Positions 1-9,092 are shown, counted from the stretch's first letter. The stretch is DNA of 64,000 nt from CBFHSF01 sp965661055 (GCA_965661055.1 CBFICS010000008.1:1-64000), one strand, 5' to 3'. Notes: a model not told the origin generated them from the sequence alone. Program-made: numbers and translations.

Positions 1-352
1 CAGTAACCGTAAGATTAGCGGCAGCAAGGTCTCCTTTACCAGCCACAAGACTATCAATGATGTGATCATAGTCTTTAATTACTCTGGTTTCAAGAATCAA
101 GTTATGGTCTTTACAGAACCACTTTAATAATTCATATTCAAATCCTCTGGGTTGGCCCTTAGCATCGTAGTAGCTGGTTAAATCATTTCCTAAAAGCGCC
201 ACTAGTTTTCCTTGCTCTAGTAGCCCAAGGTCATCTATTGATTCTTCAATTAATTCATTTTTAGAAGTAGATTCTCTGTTGCAACTACCTATAAACAAAG
301 TGGTTGCAAAAAGAAATGAAAGGGTTAATAGTTTGGTTGGTGTAACTTTCAT
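1..352 (-). CDS. MltF-like lipoprotein, N-terminal part (cut by window edge)
   Basis: The reading frame runs from an ATG at 352 off the left edge, giving about 117 residues. It opens with a lipoprotein signal peptide ending in a lipobox (IGSC, Cys about residue 24), so the product is probably anchored in an envelope membrane. The following segment (GFEYELLKWF, then GDLAAANLTVT) matches the start of the family 3 solute-binding fold as used in MltF, the membrane-bound lytic transglycosylase F, which trims peptidoglycan. The C-terminal transglycosylase domain that would prove this lies outside the window, so a plain amino-acid binding lipoprotein is the alternative. It is divergent from the stress-protein gene at 459. 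Confidence 0.65.
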   Translation of the reverse strand, partial: MKVTPTKLLTLSFLFATTLFIGSCNRESTSKNELIEESIDDLGLLEQGKLVALLGNDLTSYYDAKGQPRGFEYELLKWFCKDHNLILETRVIKDYDHIIDSLVAGKGDLAAANLTVT

Positions 353-458
353 ACTAAAGCAATGTAGCAAAAATCTTTTTGATATTACCCTAGACGATTT
401 TTTAGAAGGGTTTTTGAAATCATAATGACTCCTTTGTGAAAGTTTTTACCTTAGCAAT

Positions 459-1343
459 ATGAATAACCTTGATAGTTGGCCAATAGAATTCAAACGGATT
501 GCTACGGCCATTGCCTTTTCTCCACGAGCAGAAGCCAACCTCTTTGAAAGTTCTAGAATAGCCATGAAGTTTGATGCTACTCTAGTATTAATACATGTGG
601 GTGAGAAGTCTGAAGAGAATGAAGCAAAGATCATGTCGTTGGTTGATAAGGTAGGGTTTGACAAACAAAAAATTGAAATTTCTTGGCAAGTAGGAAAACC
701 CGTTGATGCCATTTTAGAGGCTTGTAAGCAATTTGATGTTGACCTTTTAATTGCAGGTGCCAACCAAAGTGAAAATCTCATTCAGTATTATAAAGGGTCT
801 ATTGCCAGAAAGTTGTGCAGAAAGGCCCAATGCTCATTACTTCTGTTGACCAACCCGCAAGTAAATAGTAAAATTTGTGAGAAAATAGTGGTCAATGGAT
901 TGAATCATCCAAAAACAAAAGACACTATTAAAACGGCTTTCTATTTTGCCAATGCTTTAGGTTCAAAGCAATTATTCGTCTTGGAAGAGATGAATTCAAA
1001 GCTGGTAAAAAGTAAAGATCAAGATGACTTAAGTTTGGCTAAAGCACAGAGAAATAGACAAAATATAAAACGCCAAGAGCACCTCAGATTAGAGTCTATT
1101 TTGTCAGAAATTCCAGAAAACCAAGAGATAGAGGTTTTTGAAAAATGTGTTTTCGGAAAAAAGGGCTATTCAATAGGACACTTTGCTCAATCAAAAAAGA
1201 TGGACCTAGTGGTTTTGAATTCTCCTGACTCTAAGCTCGGATTTTTAGATAGAATCTTTACCCATGATTTAGAATACGTTTTATCAGATATGCCTTCTGA
1301 TATTTTAATTGTCCATTCAACCAAAAAAACTGCCATTGTCTAA
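459..1343 (+). CDS. Universal stress protein, tandem UspA-type domains
   Basis: A 294-residue protein with two UspA-like halves. The first runs from about residue 10 to 133 (AIAFSPRAEANLFESS, then LIAGANQSE and a SIARKLCRKAQCSLLLL end, the usual end of a Usp domain). The second, from about 140, is more diverged. Usp proteins bind nucleotides or act as stress adaptors in the cytosol; the ligand here is unknown. The start ATG at 459 fits the beginning of the first beta strand. Its 3' end overlaps the TTG start of the SulP transporter gene, so the two are probably co-transcribed and the Usp protein may serve the transporter; that link is inference. Confidence 0.8.
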   Translation: MNNLDSWPIEFKRIATAIAFSPRAEANLFESSRIAMKFDATLVLIHVGEKSEENEAKIMSLVDKVGFDKQKIEISWQVGKPVDAILEACKQFDVDLLIAGANQSENLIQYYKGSIARKLCRKAQCSLLLLTNPQVNSKICEKIVVNGLNHPKTKDTIKTAFYFANALGSKQLFVLEEMNSKLVKSKDQDDLSLAKAQRNRQNIKRQEHLRLESILSEIPENQEIEVFEKCVFGKKGYSIGHFAQSKKMDLVVLNSPDSKLGFLDRIFTHDLEYVLSDMPSDILIVHSTKKTAIV

Positions 1344-3531
1344 TACTACCATTCAAAGAAACTGGCGAAAAGACCTTTTTGCTGGATTTGTTGTCTCCTT
1401 AAGAGCCTTGCCATTGAGCTTGGGCTTGGCCCTAGCATCCGGAGCACAGCCCTTTGCTGGAATTATTACAGCCGTTATTGGGGGTAGCGTAGTGGCTTAT
1501 TTTGGAGGTTCATACGTAACTATAACAGGTCCTGGAAACGGTTTGTCAGTAGCCACTCTGGTGGCTATTTCTACTTTGGCTGGAGGAGACATGCATCAAG
1601 GTTATTTATTTGCCCTTGCAGCTATTGTATTATCAGGAGTACTACTTTTTGTCTTGGGCGTTTTTAAAGCAGGTGCTTTAGGTGATTTTTTCCCTTCATC
1701 TGCAGTACAAGGAATGTTGGCCGCCATAGGGATTATCATTCTAGCAAAACAATTTCATTTGATGTTAGGTGAAGACAAGCCTGACGGAACACAAACCCTA
1801 TCTCTACTCACAGAAATTCCTGAGACCCTCGCTGAAGCCTTTCGAGGCGAAGTTGGCATTCTTACTATTATTGTTGGGTTGGGTTCTTTGCTAATTATGT
1901 TTTTCTATAGCAAGATCAGAAACAAATTTTTCCATTATATACCTGCTCCAATGTGGGTGGTTTTGCTTTCCGTTGGCACGGGATATTATTACGAATATAT
2001 TCTAGAAAAGCCTTATCCTATTCCGCCCGAGTTGATGGTTTCTGTACCTGAAAAATTGTTAGGTGGTTTTGTGTTTCCTGATTTTTCCTTGATAGGCGAA
2101 AGTAATTTTTGGTCTGCCGTTTTTAGTTTGACCCTAATCGCCTGTGTTGAGTCATTATTATCTATAAAAGGGGTGGAAAGACTAGACCCGTTGAGTCGAA
2201 GGGTGAAAATTAACAAAGATCTTAAAGCCTTGGGAATTGCCACGACAATTAGTGGATTATTAGGAGGTCTAAATGTGGTGGCAGTTATTGCAAGATCTTC
2301 AGTAAATGTTTCAAACGGGGCTACTTCAAGACTTTCAAATTTATTCCACGGACTTTTCATCCTTATCTTTATTTTATTATTTAGAGATATCCTTATCAGA
2401 ATTCCCCTTCCCGCATTAGCGGCCATATTGGTGTACACAGGATATAAACTGGCAAGTCCCGATAGATGGTTGGCAGTTTATAGAATTGGTAAAGAGCAGT
2501 TGTTGGTATTCACCATCACACTAATAGCCACCTTGGCTTTAGGAATAATTTGGGGAATTACCATCGGAATTCTTATAACCTTTAGCATGCAGTTGGTGAC
2601 TTCAGGTAGAGGTTCACTGATCTTGAAAAGATTAATTAGACCCAACGTTTTACTGTTTGAAGAAGAAAACGAGAAATTCATTATTTCCATAAAGAACTTT
2701 TCTAACTTTTTAAATTTCTCGAGATTAAAAAAACAACTTGATGCTTGTTCGCCCAACGGACATGTAATTGTAGATTTTTCTCTTGCTGAATTTGTAGATA
2801 ACTCAACATTAGAGAACCTAAATAATTACAAAGAAACCTTTGTTGCAAAAGGCGGAGATCTTGAAATCATAGGTTTAGATGATTTACAAACCCAATCAAT
2901 TCATCCATTTGCTCCATGGAAGCCCCTTCCTTCAAGAAATCCAAAAAATCAGTTTCCTTCTAAAAGACAAAGAGAATTATCCCATTATGCGGAAAAAATT
3001 GGTGGAACCTATGAGTCACAACCTCTATTGAGTTATGAAGAGCTTACAGACTTTAATTACTTTAAAAGTTTTACTGTGGACATTCTTAGAAACCATTTGC
3101 TTATTGAAAAGTCAAGGGCAAAACTTTCCTTATTTGACCTTGACTACCACAGGGGTGAGTTTATTGCTAGAGATGTATACCATTCAACTTTTATCGTGTT
3201 AGAATTTGATTTTGAGCTTCCTAGTTTTCATATGGACAAAGAACTGTTAATAGATAGAGTTGCCAATTTGGCAACTCATAAAGATTTAAATGTCCCAGAA
3301 TTCCCTGATTTTTCAAGAAGGTTTAGGCTTTCAGGAAAAAATGAGGAAGAGGTTCTGTCCTTTTTTGACGTGGATTTGATTTTGTTTTTTGAAAGCAACC
3401 CAATTTATCACATTGAATCAAAGGGTAAAAAGTTATTAATTTTCAAAAAAGAGAGGCTCTTATCACCCTCCGAAATTAAAGGAATGGTTAGCTTTGCAAC
3501 TCAATTAGAGTCAATTATTTTGAAATCATAA
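1309..3531 (+). CDS. SulP family anion transporter with STAS domain and long C-terminal tail
   Basis: A 740-residue SulP/SLC26-type permease. Residues about 20-420 are a string of hydrophobic segments with the family's opening (RKDLFAGFVVSLRALPLSLGLALASGAQ) and the TGPGNGLS loop. A STAS domain follows at about 430-530. The last 200 or so residues (from about 545) are an extra soluble region I cannot name. No ATG lies before the first membrane segment, so a TTG is used: 1309, overlapping the Usp gene by 35 bp, or the TTG at 1336. Family members move sulfate, bicarbonate or other anions; the substrate cannot be read from the sequence. miaE follows 2 bp after the stop. Confidence 0.85.
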   Translation: MSIQPKKLPLSNTTIQRNWRKDLFAGFVVSLRALPLSLGLALASGAQPFAGIITAVIGGSVVAYFGGSYVTITGPGNGLSVATLVAISTLAGGDMHQGYLFALAAIVLSGVLLFVLGVFKAGALGDFFPSSAVQGMLAAIGIIILAKQFHLMLGEDKPDGTQTLSLLTEIPETLAEAFRGEVGILTIIVGLGSLLIMFFYSKIRNKFFHYIPAPMWVVLLSVGTGYYYEYILEKPYPIPPELMVSVPEKLLGGFVFPDFSLIGESNFWSAVFSLTLIACVESLLSIKGVERLDPLSRRVKINKDLKALGIATTISGLLGGLNVVAVIARSSVNVSNGATSRLSNLFHGLFILIFILLFRDILIRIPLPALAAILVYTGYKLASPDRWLAVYRIGKEQLLVFTITLIATLALGIIWGITIGILITFSMQLVTSGRGSLILKRLIRPNVLLFEEENEKFIISIKNFSNFLNFSRLKKQLDACSPNGHVIVDFSLAEFVDNSTLENLNNYKETFVAKGGDLEIIGLDDLQTQSIHPFAPWKPLPSRNPKNQFPSKRQRELSHYAEKIGGTYESQPLLSYEELTDFNYFKSFTVDILRNHLLIEKSRAKLSLFDLDYHRGEFIARDVYHSTFIVLEFDFELPSFHMDKELLIDRVANLATHKDLNVPEFPDFSRRFRLSGKNEEEVLSFFDVDLILFFESNPIYHIESKGKKLLIFKKERLLSPSEIKGMVSFATQLESIILKS

Positions 3532-3533
3532 TT

Positions 3534-4115
3534 ATGTTAGGACTTAAATTGCCAACAGACCCTAGATGGGCCAATATTGCAGAAAAGAATATTCAAGAAA
3601 TACTGACAGATCACGCATTTTGCGAGCAAAAGGCCGCTTCTACAGCTATTTCACTTTTGGTAACCTATTCAGAAAAAAGTGAGTTGGTAACAGAAATGGC
3701 TGCTTTAGCCCGTGAAGAAATGAGCCATTTTGAAATGGTACACAAAAGGATTCTAGATAGGGGATTGACCTTGGGCCGTGAACGAAAAGATGAATATGTA
3801 GCACAAATCAACACCTTTTTTCAAAAGTCAGGCGATAGAAATGTGAGGCTTATTCAACGTCTTTTAATTGCCGCCTTAATTGAAGCTAGAAGCTGCGAAC
3901 GATTTAAAGTTTTATCAGAAAATATAGCCGACAAAGAGTTAGCAGATTTTTATAAAAAACTTATGGTTTCTGAAGCCAATCACTATACCATGTTCTTAAA
4001 GTTTGCTAGAAAATATGGAAACAGGGAAGAGGTAGATAAGATGTGGCAAGGGCTGCTAGAATTTGAGGCAGAGGTAATGAAAGGGCTTGGAACCAAAGAA
4101 TTAATACACGGATAA
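3534..4115 (+). CDS. miaE: tRNA-(ms2io6A)-hydroxylase, MiaE type
   Basis: A 193-residue di-iron protein of the MiaE family, which hydroxylates the isopentenyl side chain of ms2i6A37 in tRNAs reading UNN codons. The iron ligands expected for the four-helix bundle are present: Glu31, Glu62 with His65 (EEMSH), Glu117, and Glu147 with His150 (SEANH). The length is that of the family. The ATG at 3534 comes 2 bp after the SulP stop, and gcvT starts 11 bp after this gene, so the four genes from 459 to 5209 look like one transcription unit. Function is a family assignment. Confidence 0.88.
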   Translation: MLGLKLPTDPRWANIAEKNIQEILTDHAFCEQKAASTAISLLVTYSEKSELVTEMAALAREEMSHFEMVHKRILDRGLTLGRERKDEYVAQINTFFQKSGDRNVRLIQRLLIAALIEARSCERFKVLSENIADKELADFYKKLMVSEANHYTMFLKFARKYGNREEVDKMWQGLLEFEAEVMKGLGTKELIHG

Positions 4116-4126
4116 TAAATCGAAAT

Positions 4127-5209
4127 ATGAAGAATACAGCATTAACAAGTGTTCATGAAAAATTGGGCGCAAAGATGGTTCCTTTTGCAGGATATAATAT
4201 GCCTGTTCAATATGAAGGAGTAGTTGCAGAACATAACGCGGTAAGAAACGGAGTAGGGGTTTTTGATGTGAGTCATATGGGTGAGTTTATTATCTCAGGA
4301 CCCAAGGCCTTAGACTTAATTCAAAAAGTAACCTCTAATGATGCTTCTAAATTAGTTCCTGGTAAAATTCAGTATTCATGTCTTCCTAATGACAAAGGAG
4401 GAATTGTAGATGATTTATTGGTTTACATGATGAATGACGAGGAATATATGTTGGTGGTAAATGCTTCTAACATAGAAAAAGATTGGAATTGGATTTCTTC
4501 ATTGAACACAATGAAGGCAGATATGACCAATGTAAGTGATCATATTTCCCTTTTGGCAGTTCAAGGGCCAAAAGCATCTGAGGCACTTCAGTCTTTGACA
4601 GATATTGACTTAGCCAATATGAAATATTACACCTTTGTTCAGGGTACTTTTGCAGGAGTTGATAACGTAATTGTTAGTGCTACAGGGTATACCGGTGCAG
4701 GTGGTTTTGAAATATATTTCCCAAATAACGCTGCAGAAGAAATTTGGAATAAAGTATTTGAAGCAGGAGCTGACCAAGACATTAAGCCCATAGGATTAGG
4801 GGCTAGAGATACCTTGAGGTTAGAAATGGGATTTTGTCTTTACGGAAACGATATTGATGACACAACAAGTCCACTAGAGGCTGGCTTAGGGTGGATCACT
4901 AAATTCACAAAAGCATTTATTAACTCAGGTACCTTAGAGGCTCAAAAAGCAGAAGGAGTAAAGCGTAAACTTGTAGGGTTTGAACTTATTGATCGTGGAG
5001 TTCCACGACATGGCTATCCTATTGCCAACCTTGAAGGGGAGGAGATTGGTGTGGTAACTTCTGGAACCATGGGGCCTTCTGTAGGAAAGTCTATAGGTAT
5101 GGGTTATGTGCCCGTTGAATTTTCAAAAGAAGATACAGAAATTAACATTGTGGTAAGAAAGAAAATGTTAAAAGCCAAAGTGGTGAAATTACCATTCTAT
5201 AAAGGCTAA
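4127..5209 (+). CDS. gcvT: Aminomethyltransferase, glycine cleavage T protein
   Basis: A full-length 360-residue GcvT. It takes the aminomethyl group from lipoylated H protein and passes the methylene to tetrahydrofolate, releasing ammonia, in the cytosolic glycine cleavage complex. Family marks are the N-terminal HEKLGAKMVPFAGYNMPVQY segment and the folate-site signature GLGARDTLRLEMGFCLYG near residues 224-242. The C-terminal beta-barrel domain is intact (GVVTSGTMGPSVGKSIGMGYV). gcvP and gcvH are not in the window. A strong terminator follows at 5231-5265. Confidence 0.95.
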   Translation: MKNTALTSVHEKLGAKMVPFAGYNMPVQYEGVVAEHNAVRNGVGVFDVSHMGEFIISGPKALDLIQKVTSNDASKLVPGKIQYSCLPNDKGGIVDDLLVYMMNDEEYMLVVNASNIEKDWNWISSLNTMKADMTNVSDHISLLAVQGPKASEALQSLTDIDLANMKYYTFVQGTFAGVDNVIVSATGYTGAGGFEIYFPNNAAEEIWNKVFEAGADQDIKPIGLGARDTLRLEMGFCLYGNDIDDTTSPLEAGLGWITKFTKAFINSGTLEAQKAEGVKRKLVGFELIDRGVPRHGYPIANLEGEEIGVVTSGTMGPSVGKSIGMGYVPVEFSKEDTEINIVVRKKMLKAKVVKLPFYKG

Positions 5210-5230
5210 TATCACTTTATATAAAGTTAA

Positions 5231-5265
5231 AAGCTCTACAATCAAATGATTGTAGAGCTTTTTTT
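5231..5265 (+). terminator. Rho-independent terminator of the gcvT unit
   Basis: A perfect 14-bp inverted repeat (AAGCTCTACAATCA at 5231-5244 and its complement at 5247-5260) is followed by a run of T. It lies 21 bp after the gcvT stop and separates it from the Lrp-type regulator. The 2-nt gap in the perfect repeat means the real loop is a little larger. Confidence 0.9.
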
Positions 5266-5328
5266 GTTTAAGATTTATTAGTTTGTTAATGATTTTGGGT
5301 AATTTTGAGATAATTGATAAATTTTGAC

Positions 5329-5811
5329 ATGGATTCAGATAAACTTGATAAGTTAGACAAGGAAATTCTTCATCAATTAATAATTGATGCTAGAAAGCCA
5401 TACACAGAAATTGCCAAAGAACTCTTAGTAAGTCCTGGAACCATTCATGTCCGATTAAAAAAGATGGAAAGAATTGGGTTGATAAAAGGAACCTCTTTAA
5501 ATGTTGATTATGACAAGTTGGGTTACACTTTTATTGCTTACATAGGAATTCAATTGGTAAAAACCTCACAAGCCATAAAGGCAATAGATGCATTAAGGAA
5601 AATTCCTGAAGTAACCGTAGCCAATTTAACAACCGGTAAGTTTTCACTTTTTTGTAAAATTCGCTGTAAAGATACTCCTCATGCAAAGGAGGTTATTTAC
5701 AGAATAAATGATATTGAAGGGGTTTACCAAACGGAAACTATGATATCATTAGAGGAGTGTATTAACTCTAATAAATTACTCCTTCATAAATCCATTAACA
5801 ACGAAGCCTAA
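5329..5811 (+). CDS. Lrp/AsnC family transcriptional regulator
   Basis: About 160 residues: an N-terminal helix-turn-helix (LDKEILHQLIIDARKPYTEIAKELLVS, about residues 9-50) and a C-terminal ligand-binding AsnC/RAM domain (YTFIAYIGIQL onwards). Proteins of this family act as octamers that bind DNA and sense amino acids or similar small molecules. I chose the ATG at 5329 over the in-frame TTG at 5314 because it gives the usual family start. The gene stands alone between terminators. It may control gcvT nearby, as Lrp does for glycine cleavage in other bacteria, but no operator is visible. Confidence 0.88.
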   Translation: MDSDKLDKLDKEILHQLIIDARKPYTEIAKELLVSPGTIHVRLKKMERIGLIKGTSLNVDYDKLGYTFIAYIGIQLVKTSQAIKAIDALRKIPEVTVANLTTGKFSLFCKIRCKDTPHAKEVIYRINDIEGVYQTETMISLEECINSNKLLLHKSINNEA

Positions 5812-5837
5812 AGGTCTTACCCCATTGTTTTGGTTCG

Positions 5838-5870
5838 CTGGGGGCCTCCAACCTCCGCCCCAGCTTAAAG
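5838..5870 (+). terminator. GC-rich hairpin after the Lrp-type gene, possible terminator
   Basis: GCTGGGG and CCCCAGC form a 7-bp stem around a 14-nt loop about 30 bp after the regulator's stop. There is no T run directly after it, so it could be a terminator of unusual form or simply a stable 3' end structure. Confidence 0.4.
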
Positions 5871-5929
5871 TTATGAACCTTTTTTTGGACGAGTCGAATA
5901 ACAATCGTTTATATTTCCCTATAGAGACA

Positions 5930-5965
5930 AAAAAAGCCTCCCATTTGGGAGGCTTTTCTTTTTAG
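5930..5965. terminator. Bidirectional terminator between the Lrp-type gene and GAPDH
   Basis: A perfect 12-bp inverted repeat (AAAAGCCTCCCA at 5932-5943, complement at 5946-5957) is flanked by an A run on the left and T-rich sequence on the right. It can stop transcription from both converging genes. Confidence 0.88.
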
Positions 5966-5981
5966 ACTACCTTTTAATCTA

Positions 5982-7436
5982 CTAATAGTAACTTTTTCTT
6001 CTTACTGAAGCAATGTACTTTGACAATCTAATCACTTGTCTAGAGTAACCATACTCATTGTCATACCAAACGTAAAGAACAACGCTTTTTCCGTCAGGGT
6101 GAACAATGGTTGCAGGGCTGTCAAAAATTGAAGGACAAGAGTTTCCAACAATGTCAGAACTTACCAACTCATTAGAAAAACTGTAATTGATTTGCTCTAC
6201 TAAGTTTCCTTTAAGTGCAGCATTTCTCATTACATGATTCAATTCTTCAACGCTTGTTTCTTTGTTCAAAGTAAGGTTTAAAATAGCAAGTGAACCATTA
6301 GGTACTGGTACGCGAATAGCGTTACTTGTCAATTTACCTTCTAGGCTAGGAAGCGCTTTAGAGGCTGCTTTTCCTGCTCCTGTTTCTGTAATAACCATAT
6401 TCAAAGCAGCTCCACGTCCACGGCGATATTTGCTGTGCATATTGTCTACTAAGTTTTGGTCATTGGTATATGCGTGAACAGTTTCAATGTGTCCTTTTTC
6501 AACTCCAAAATTGTCTTCCATAACTTTAAGTACAGGAACAATTGCGTTAGTTGTACATGAAGCTGCAGAGAATATATCAACTTCTTTAGGATCGTAATTG
6601 GTCTGGTTTACACCGTGTACAATGTTTGGTACTTCTTTACCTGGTGCAGTAAGTAAAACCTTAGATGCCCCTTTGGTTAGGTGACGTGTCAATGCTTCTT
6701 TAACTCTAAAGGCACCTGTGTTGTCAATAATTAAGGCATCGTGAATACCGTATTTTGTGTAGTCAATGTCCTCAGGTAGTCTAGCAGAAATCATTTGAAT
6801 GTTTCTACCATTGATAATTAATGCATTGTTTTCTACATCTGCTTCAACAGTACCAGGAAATTCTCCGTGTACAGAATCAACTCTTAATAGAGAAGCTCTT
6901 TTTTCAAGAGTTGTTGCATCATCAGTACCTCGAGTTACAATAGCACGAAGTCTAAGTTGTTCTCCTCTACCTTCTTGTGCAATTAACTCACGAGCCACAA
7001 GTCTACCAATTCTACCGAAACCGTAAAGAACTACATCTTTAGGCTCTGAGTTTACTCTTTTATCACCGCCAATAAAGTCAGCTAGTTTAGATTTTACAAA
7101 CCCTTCCATGGTAGAAAACTTGTCTCCTTCTTCAACCCACTCAGCAGCTAATCTACCAATGTCAAATCTCGCAGGACATATGTCAGTGTACAAAACTATT
7201 TTCAAAAGACCTAAGGTGTCTTCAATAGTAATGTTTTTACCCACAATTTTACGAGCATACTTGTGTAAGTTAAGAATTTCACTAGGTCTCTGGTCAATTA
7301 ATTGGTTTCTGAAAAGAACAGTTTCAACTCCTCTTTCATAAAATAAATCACTAATTGCCTTGATGAACTCAGTTGCGCTTTTTTCTTGTGAAATACGCAT
7401 TTGTACTGATTGTTCATACGTTTGTTGTGCAGCCAT
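5982..7436 (-). CDS. Glyceraldehyde-3-phosphate dehydrogenase, long form
   Basis: A 484-residue GAPDH, about 150 residues longer than the classical enzyme because of an extra N-terminal helical region (about 1-130) before the Rossmann motif GFGRIGR (139-145). The catalytic cysteine is in SCTTN (Cys294). After the first Rossmann strands the sequence is AIVTRG rather than the Asp-containing loop seen in the second GAPDH of this window (46161), which would suit NADP or a different cofactor preference; that is inference. I use the ATG at 7436 and not 7496, because a good promoter (7466-7496) lies between them. Likely the gluconeogenic or NADP-dependent partner of the short GAPDH. Confidence 0.9.
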   Translation of the reverse strand: MAAQQTYEQSVQMRISQEKSATEFIKAISDLFYERGVETVLFRNQLIDQRPSEILNLHKYARKIVGKNITIEDTLGLLKIVLYTDICPARFDIGRLAAEWVEEGDKFSTMEGFVKSKLADFIGGDKRVNSEPKDVVLYGFGRIGRLVARELIAQEGRGEQLRLRAIVTRGTDDATTLEKRASLLRVDSVHGEFPGTVEADVENNALIINGRNIQMISARLPEDIDYTKYGIHDALIIDNTGAFRVKEALTRHLTKGASKVLLTAPGKEVPNIVHGVNQTNYDPKEVDIFSAASCTTNAIVPVLKVMEDNFGVEKGHIETVHAYTNDQNLVDNMHSKYRRGRGAALNMVITETGAGKAASKALPSLEGKLTSNAIRVPVPNGSLAILNLTLNKETSVEELNHVMRNAALKGNLVEQINYSFSNELVSSDIVGNSCPSIFDSPATIVHPDGKSVVLYVWYDNEYGYSRQVIRLSKYIASVRRKSYY

Positions 7437-7465
7437 TTTTGAATAAAATTGATTCTTTGGTTCGG

Positions 7466-7496
7466 CAAAAGTACTGCAATCTGTATTAATATTCAA
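7466..7496 (-). promoter_or_regulatory. Bacteroidota-type promoter of the long GAPDH gene
   Basis: On the minus strand TTG (7496-7494), a 20-bp spacer and TACTTTTG (7473-7466) fit the primary sigma-factor consensus TTG / TAnnTTTG of Bacteroidota. Transcription would start about 20-25 nt before the ATG at 7436, which also argues against the upstream ATG at 7496. Confidence 0.6.
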
Positions 7497-7565
7497 TTAA
7501 TACAATACAGTAAATTGAATTTTAACGAAACATTGCTTGTAAGGTGATATTTACAAGGGATTAAA

Positions 7566-7600
7566 TAAAAAAAGCCGCAGAACAATCCGCGGCTTTTCCT
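7566..7600 (-). terminator. Terminator of the htrA gene
   Basis: AAAGCCGC at 7571-7578 pairs with GCGGCTTT at 7589-7596. Read on the minus strand the hairpin is followed by a long T run, and it lies just after the htrA stop at 7619. Confidence 0.8.
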
Positions 7601-7618
7601 TGAAGTTTTCACCCCAAT

Positions 7619-9067
7619 TTACAATCCAAAAGCAAAATAATCTGATTTTCCATTGCTGTGAAATCCCTGTAGTAAAACACCATCACCAATATCTAGGGAA
7701 TCTAAAATCTTATTCAAATCGTCAGTAGAGTATACCGGCTTATTATTTACTCGTACAATGATAAATCCTTCAGGAATGCCTTGTTCTTTTATTTTTCCAT
7801 CATATACTTTTTCAATTTTCACTCCGCCTCTAAGTCCCATTTTTCGAAGTTCTTCTTTCGGTATGTTTTTAAATTCTGCACCAAGACTTCTGGCACTTTC
7901 AATTTCTTCTGCTGTGAATAATTGAGTGGTCCCCTTTATGTTTTTCAAGGTTACATCAAAAGATTTTTCCCCTCCATTTCTGTTGACTACAATGTTAGCT
8001 TTGTCTCCAGGACGTTTCCTTCCGATGACTTCTAATAGGGTGGAGGTTTGTTTTATGTCTGTATTGTCAATCTTAACAATTACATCTCCACGTTCAATAC
8101 CCGCAGCGTCTGCGGCACCACCCTCTGTCACTCCAGAAACCAAAACCCCATTATTTACTTTGAGGTCTAATTCTTCGGTGACCTTTGAATTAATATTCGC
8201 AATGTTTACTCCTAAAAATGCTCTTTGAAGGGTACCGTATTCAATCAGGTCATCAACTACCTTTTTTACGATGTTTGAAGGGACGGCAAAGCTGTAGCCT
8301 TCAAAAGATCCCGTGTGTGTGGATATGGCCGTATTAATGCCAATCAATTCACCTGCGGTATTCACCAAGGCGCCACCGCTATTTCCTGGGTTTACTGCCG
8401 CATCCGTTTGAATAAAAGATTCAATTGCTGTGCGGTCAGGAATGATATTAATATTTCGTCCCTTAGCAGAAACAATACCTGCAGTAACCGTAGAATTTAA
8501 ATTGAAAGGATTACCCACGGCTAAAACCCATTGCCCAACTTGTACGTCATCTGAATTTGAGAAGGGTAAGGTAGGAAGGTCGTTGCCTTCAATTTTAATA
8601 AGTCCAATATCTGTAGTTGGATCCGTTCCAATTACTTCTGCCTGGTAGCTTTTGTTGTTGTTTAAAACAACCTCCACAGAAGTGGCATCAGAAATTACGT
8701 GGTTATTAGTAACGATATAGCCGTCTTTGGTAATGATGACTCCAGATCCTGCGCCTTGAACGCTTCGGTCTCTATTCGGACTTCCTCCCTTGCCAAAGAA
8801 AAACTCCTCAAAGGGGTTTTGATAATAATTTCCAGCGACCTTTTTGGTAACCTTAATGTGGACTACTGAGTTTACACTTAAGTTAGCCGCTTCAATAAAA
8901 TTGTCAGGAGCATTAGCTGGAATGTAATCTACCGGCCTAGTTGAGGTTTCTTTAGCAGGTTCTTGAATTATTATGGGAGTTTCTTTTTGGTCAAAAATAG
9001 AATAACCTCCCAAAGCAATAGCTCCTCCTAAAAGCGAGCTGAGAAAAAGCGATGTTGTGTTTTTCAT
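7619..9067 (-). CDS. Periplasmic serine protease, HtrA/DegP type
   Basis: A 482-residue Do-like protease with an N-terminal hydrophobic segment (about 5-25, signal peptide or anchor), a trypsin-like domain and two PDZ domains (about 270-370 and 385-475). The catalytic triad is visible as His123 (NNHVIS), Asp153 (TTDIGLIKI) and Ser230 (NPGNSGG). Such proteases degrade or refold damaged envelope proteins. Length and order of domains are normal for the family. The gene is monocistronic, ends at a hairpin terminator and has a TAAATTTG -7 element 26 nt before its ATG. Whether it is DegP, DegQ or DegS by role cannot be told. Confidence 0.92.
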   Translation of the reverse strand: MKNTTSLFLSSLLGGAIALGGYSIFDQKETPIIIQEPAKETSTRPVDYIPANAPDNFIEAANLSVNSVVHIKVTKKVAGNYYQNPFEEFFFGKGGSPNRDRSVQGAGSGVIITKDGYIVTNNHVISDATSVEVVLNNNKSYQAEVIGTDPTTDIGLIKIEGNDLPTLPFSNSDDVQVGQWVLAVGNPFNLNSTVTAGIVSAKGRNINIIPDRTAIESFIQTDAAVNPGNSGGALVNTAGELIGINTAISTHTGSFEGYSFAVPSNIVKKVVDDLIEYGTLQRAFLGVNIANINSKVTEELDLKVNNGVLVSGVTEGGAADAAGIERGDVIVKIDNTDIKQTSTLLEVIGRKRPGDKANIVVNRNGGEKSFDVTLKNIKGTTQLFTAEEIESARSLGAEFKNIPKEELRKMGLRGGVKIEKVYDGKIKEQGIPEGFIIVRVNNKPVYSTDDLNKILDSLDIGDGVLLQGFHSNGKSDYFAFGL

Positions 9068-9092
9068 TTGTAAAGGTTTTTAATGATTTACC

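Noticed and set aside
2013..2438. Long antisense frames inside sulP, gap, guaB and others
   Set aside because: They mirror highly conserved genes on the other strand, have no signals of their own and show no known protein features.
5838..5870. tRNA or tmRNA end (GGTTCG near a GC-rich hairpin)
   Set aside because: No acceptor stem, anticodon arm or CCA end can be built around it; it is better seen as a hairpin after the regulator gene.
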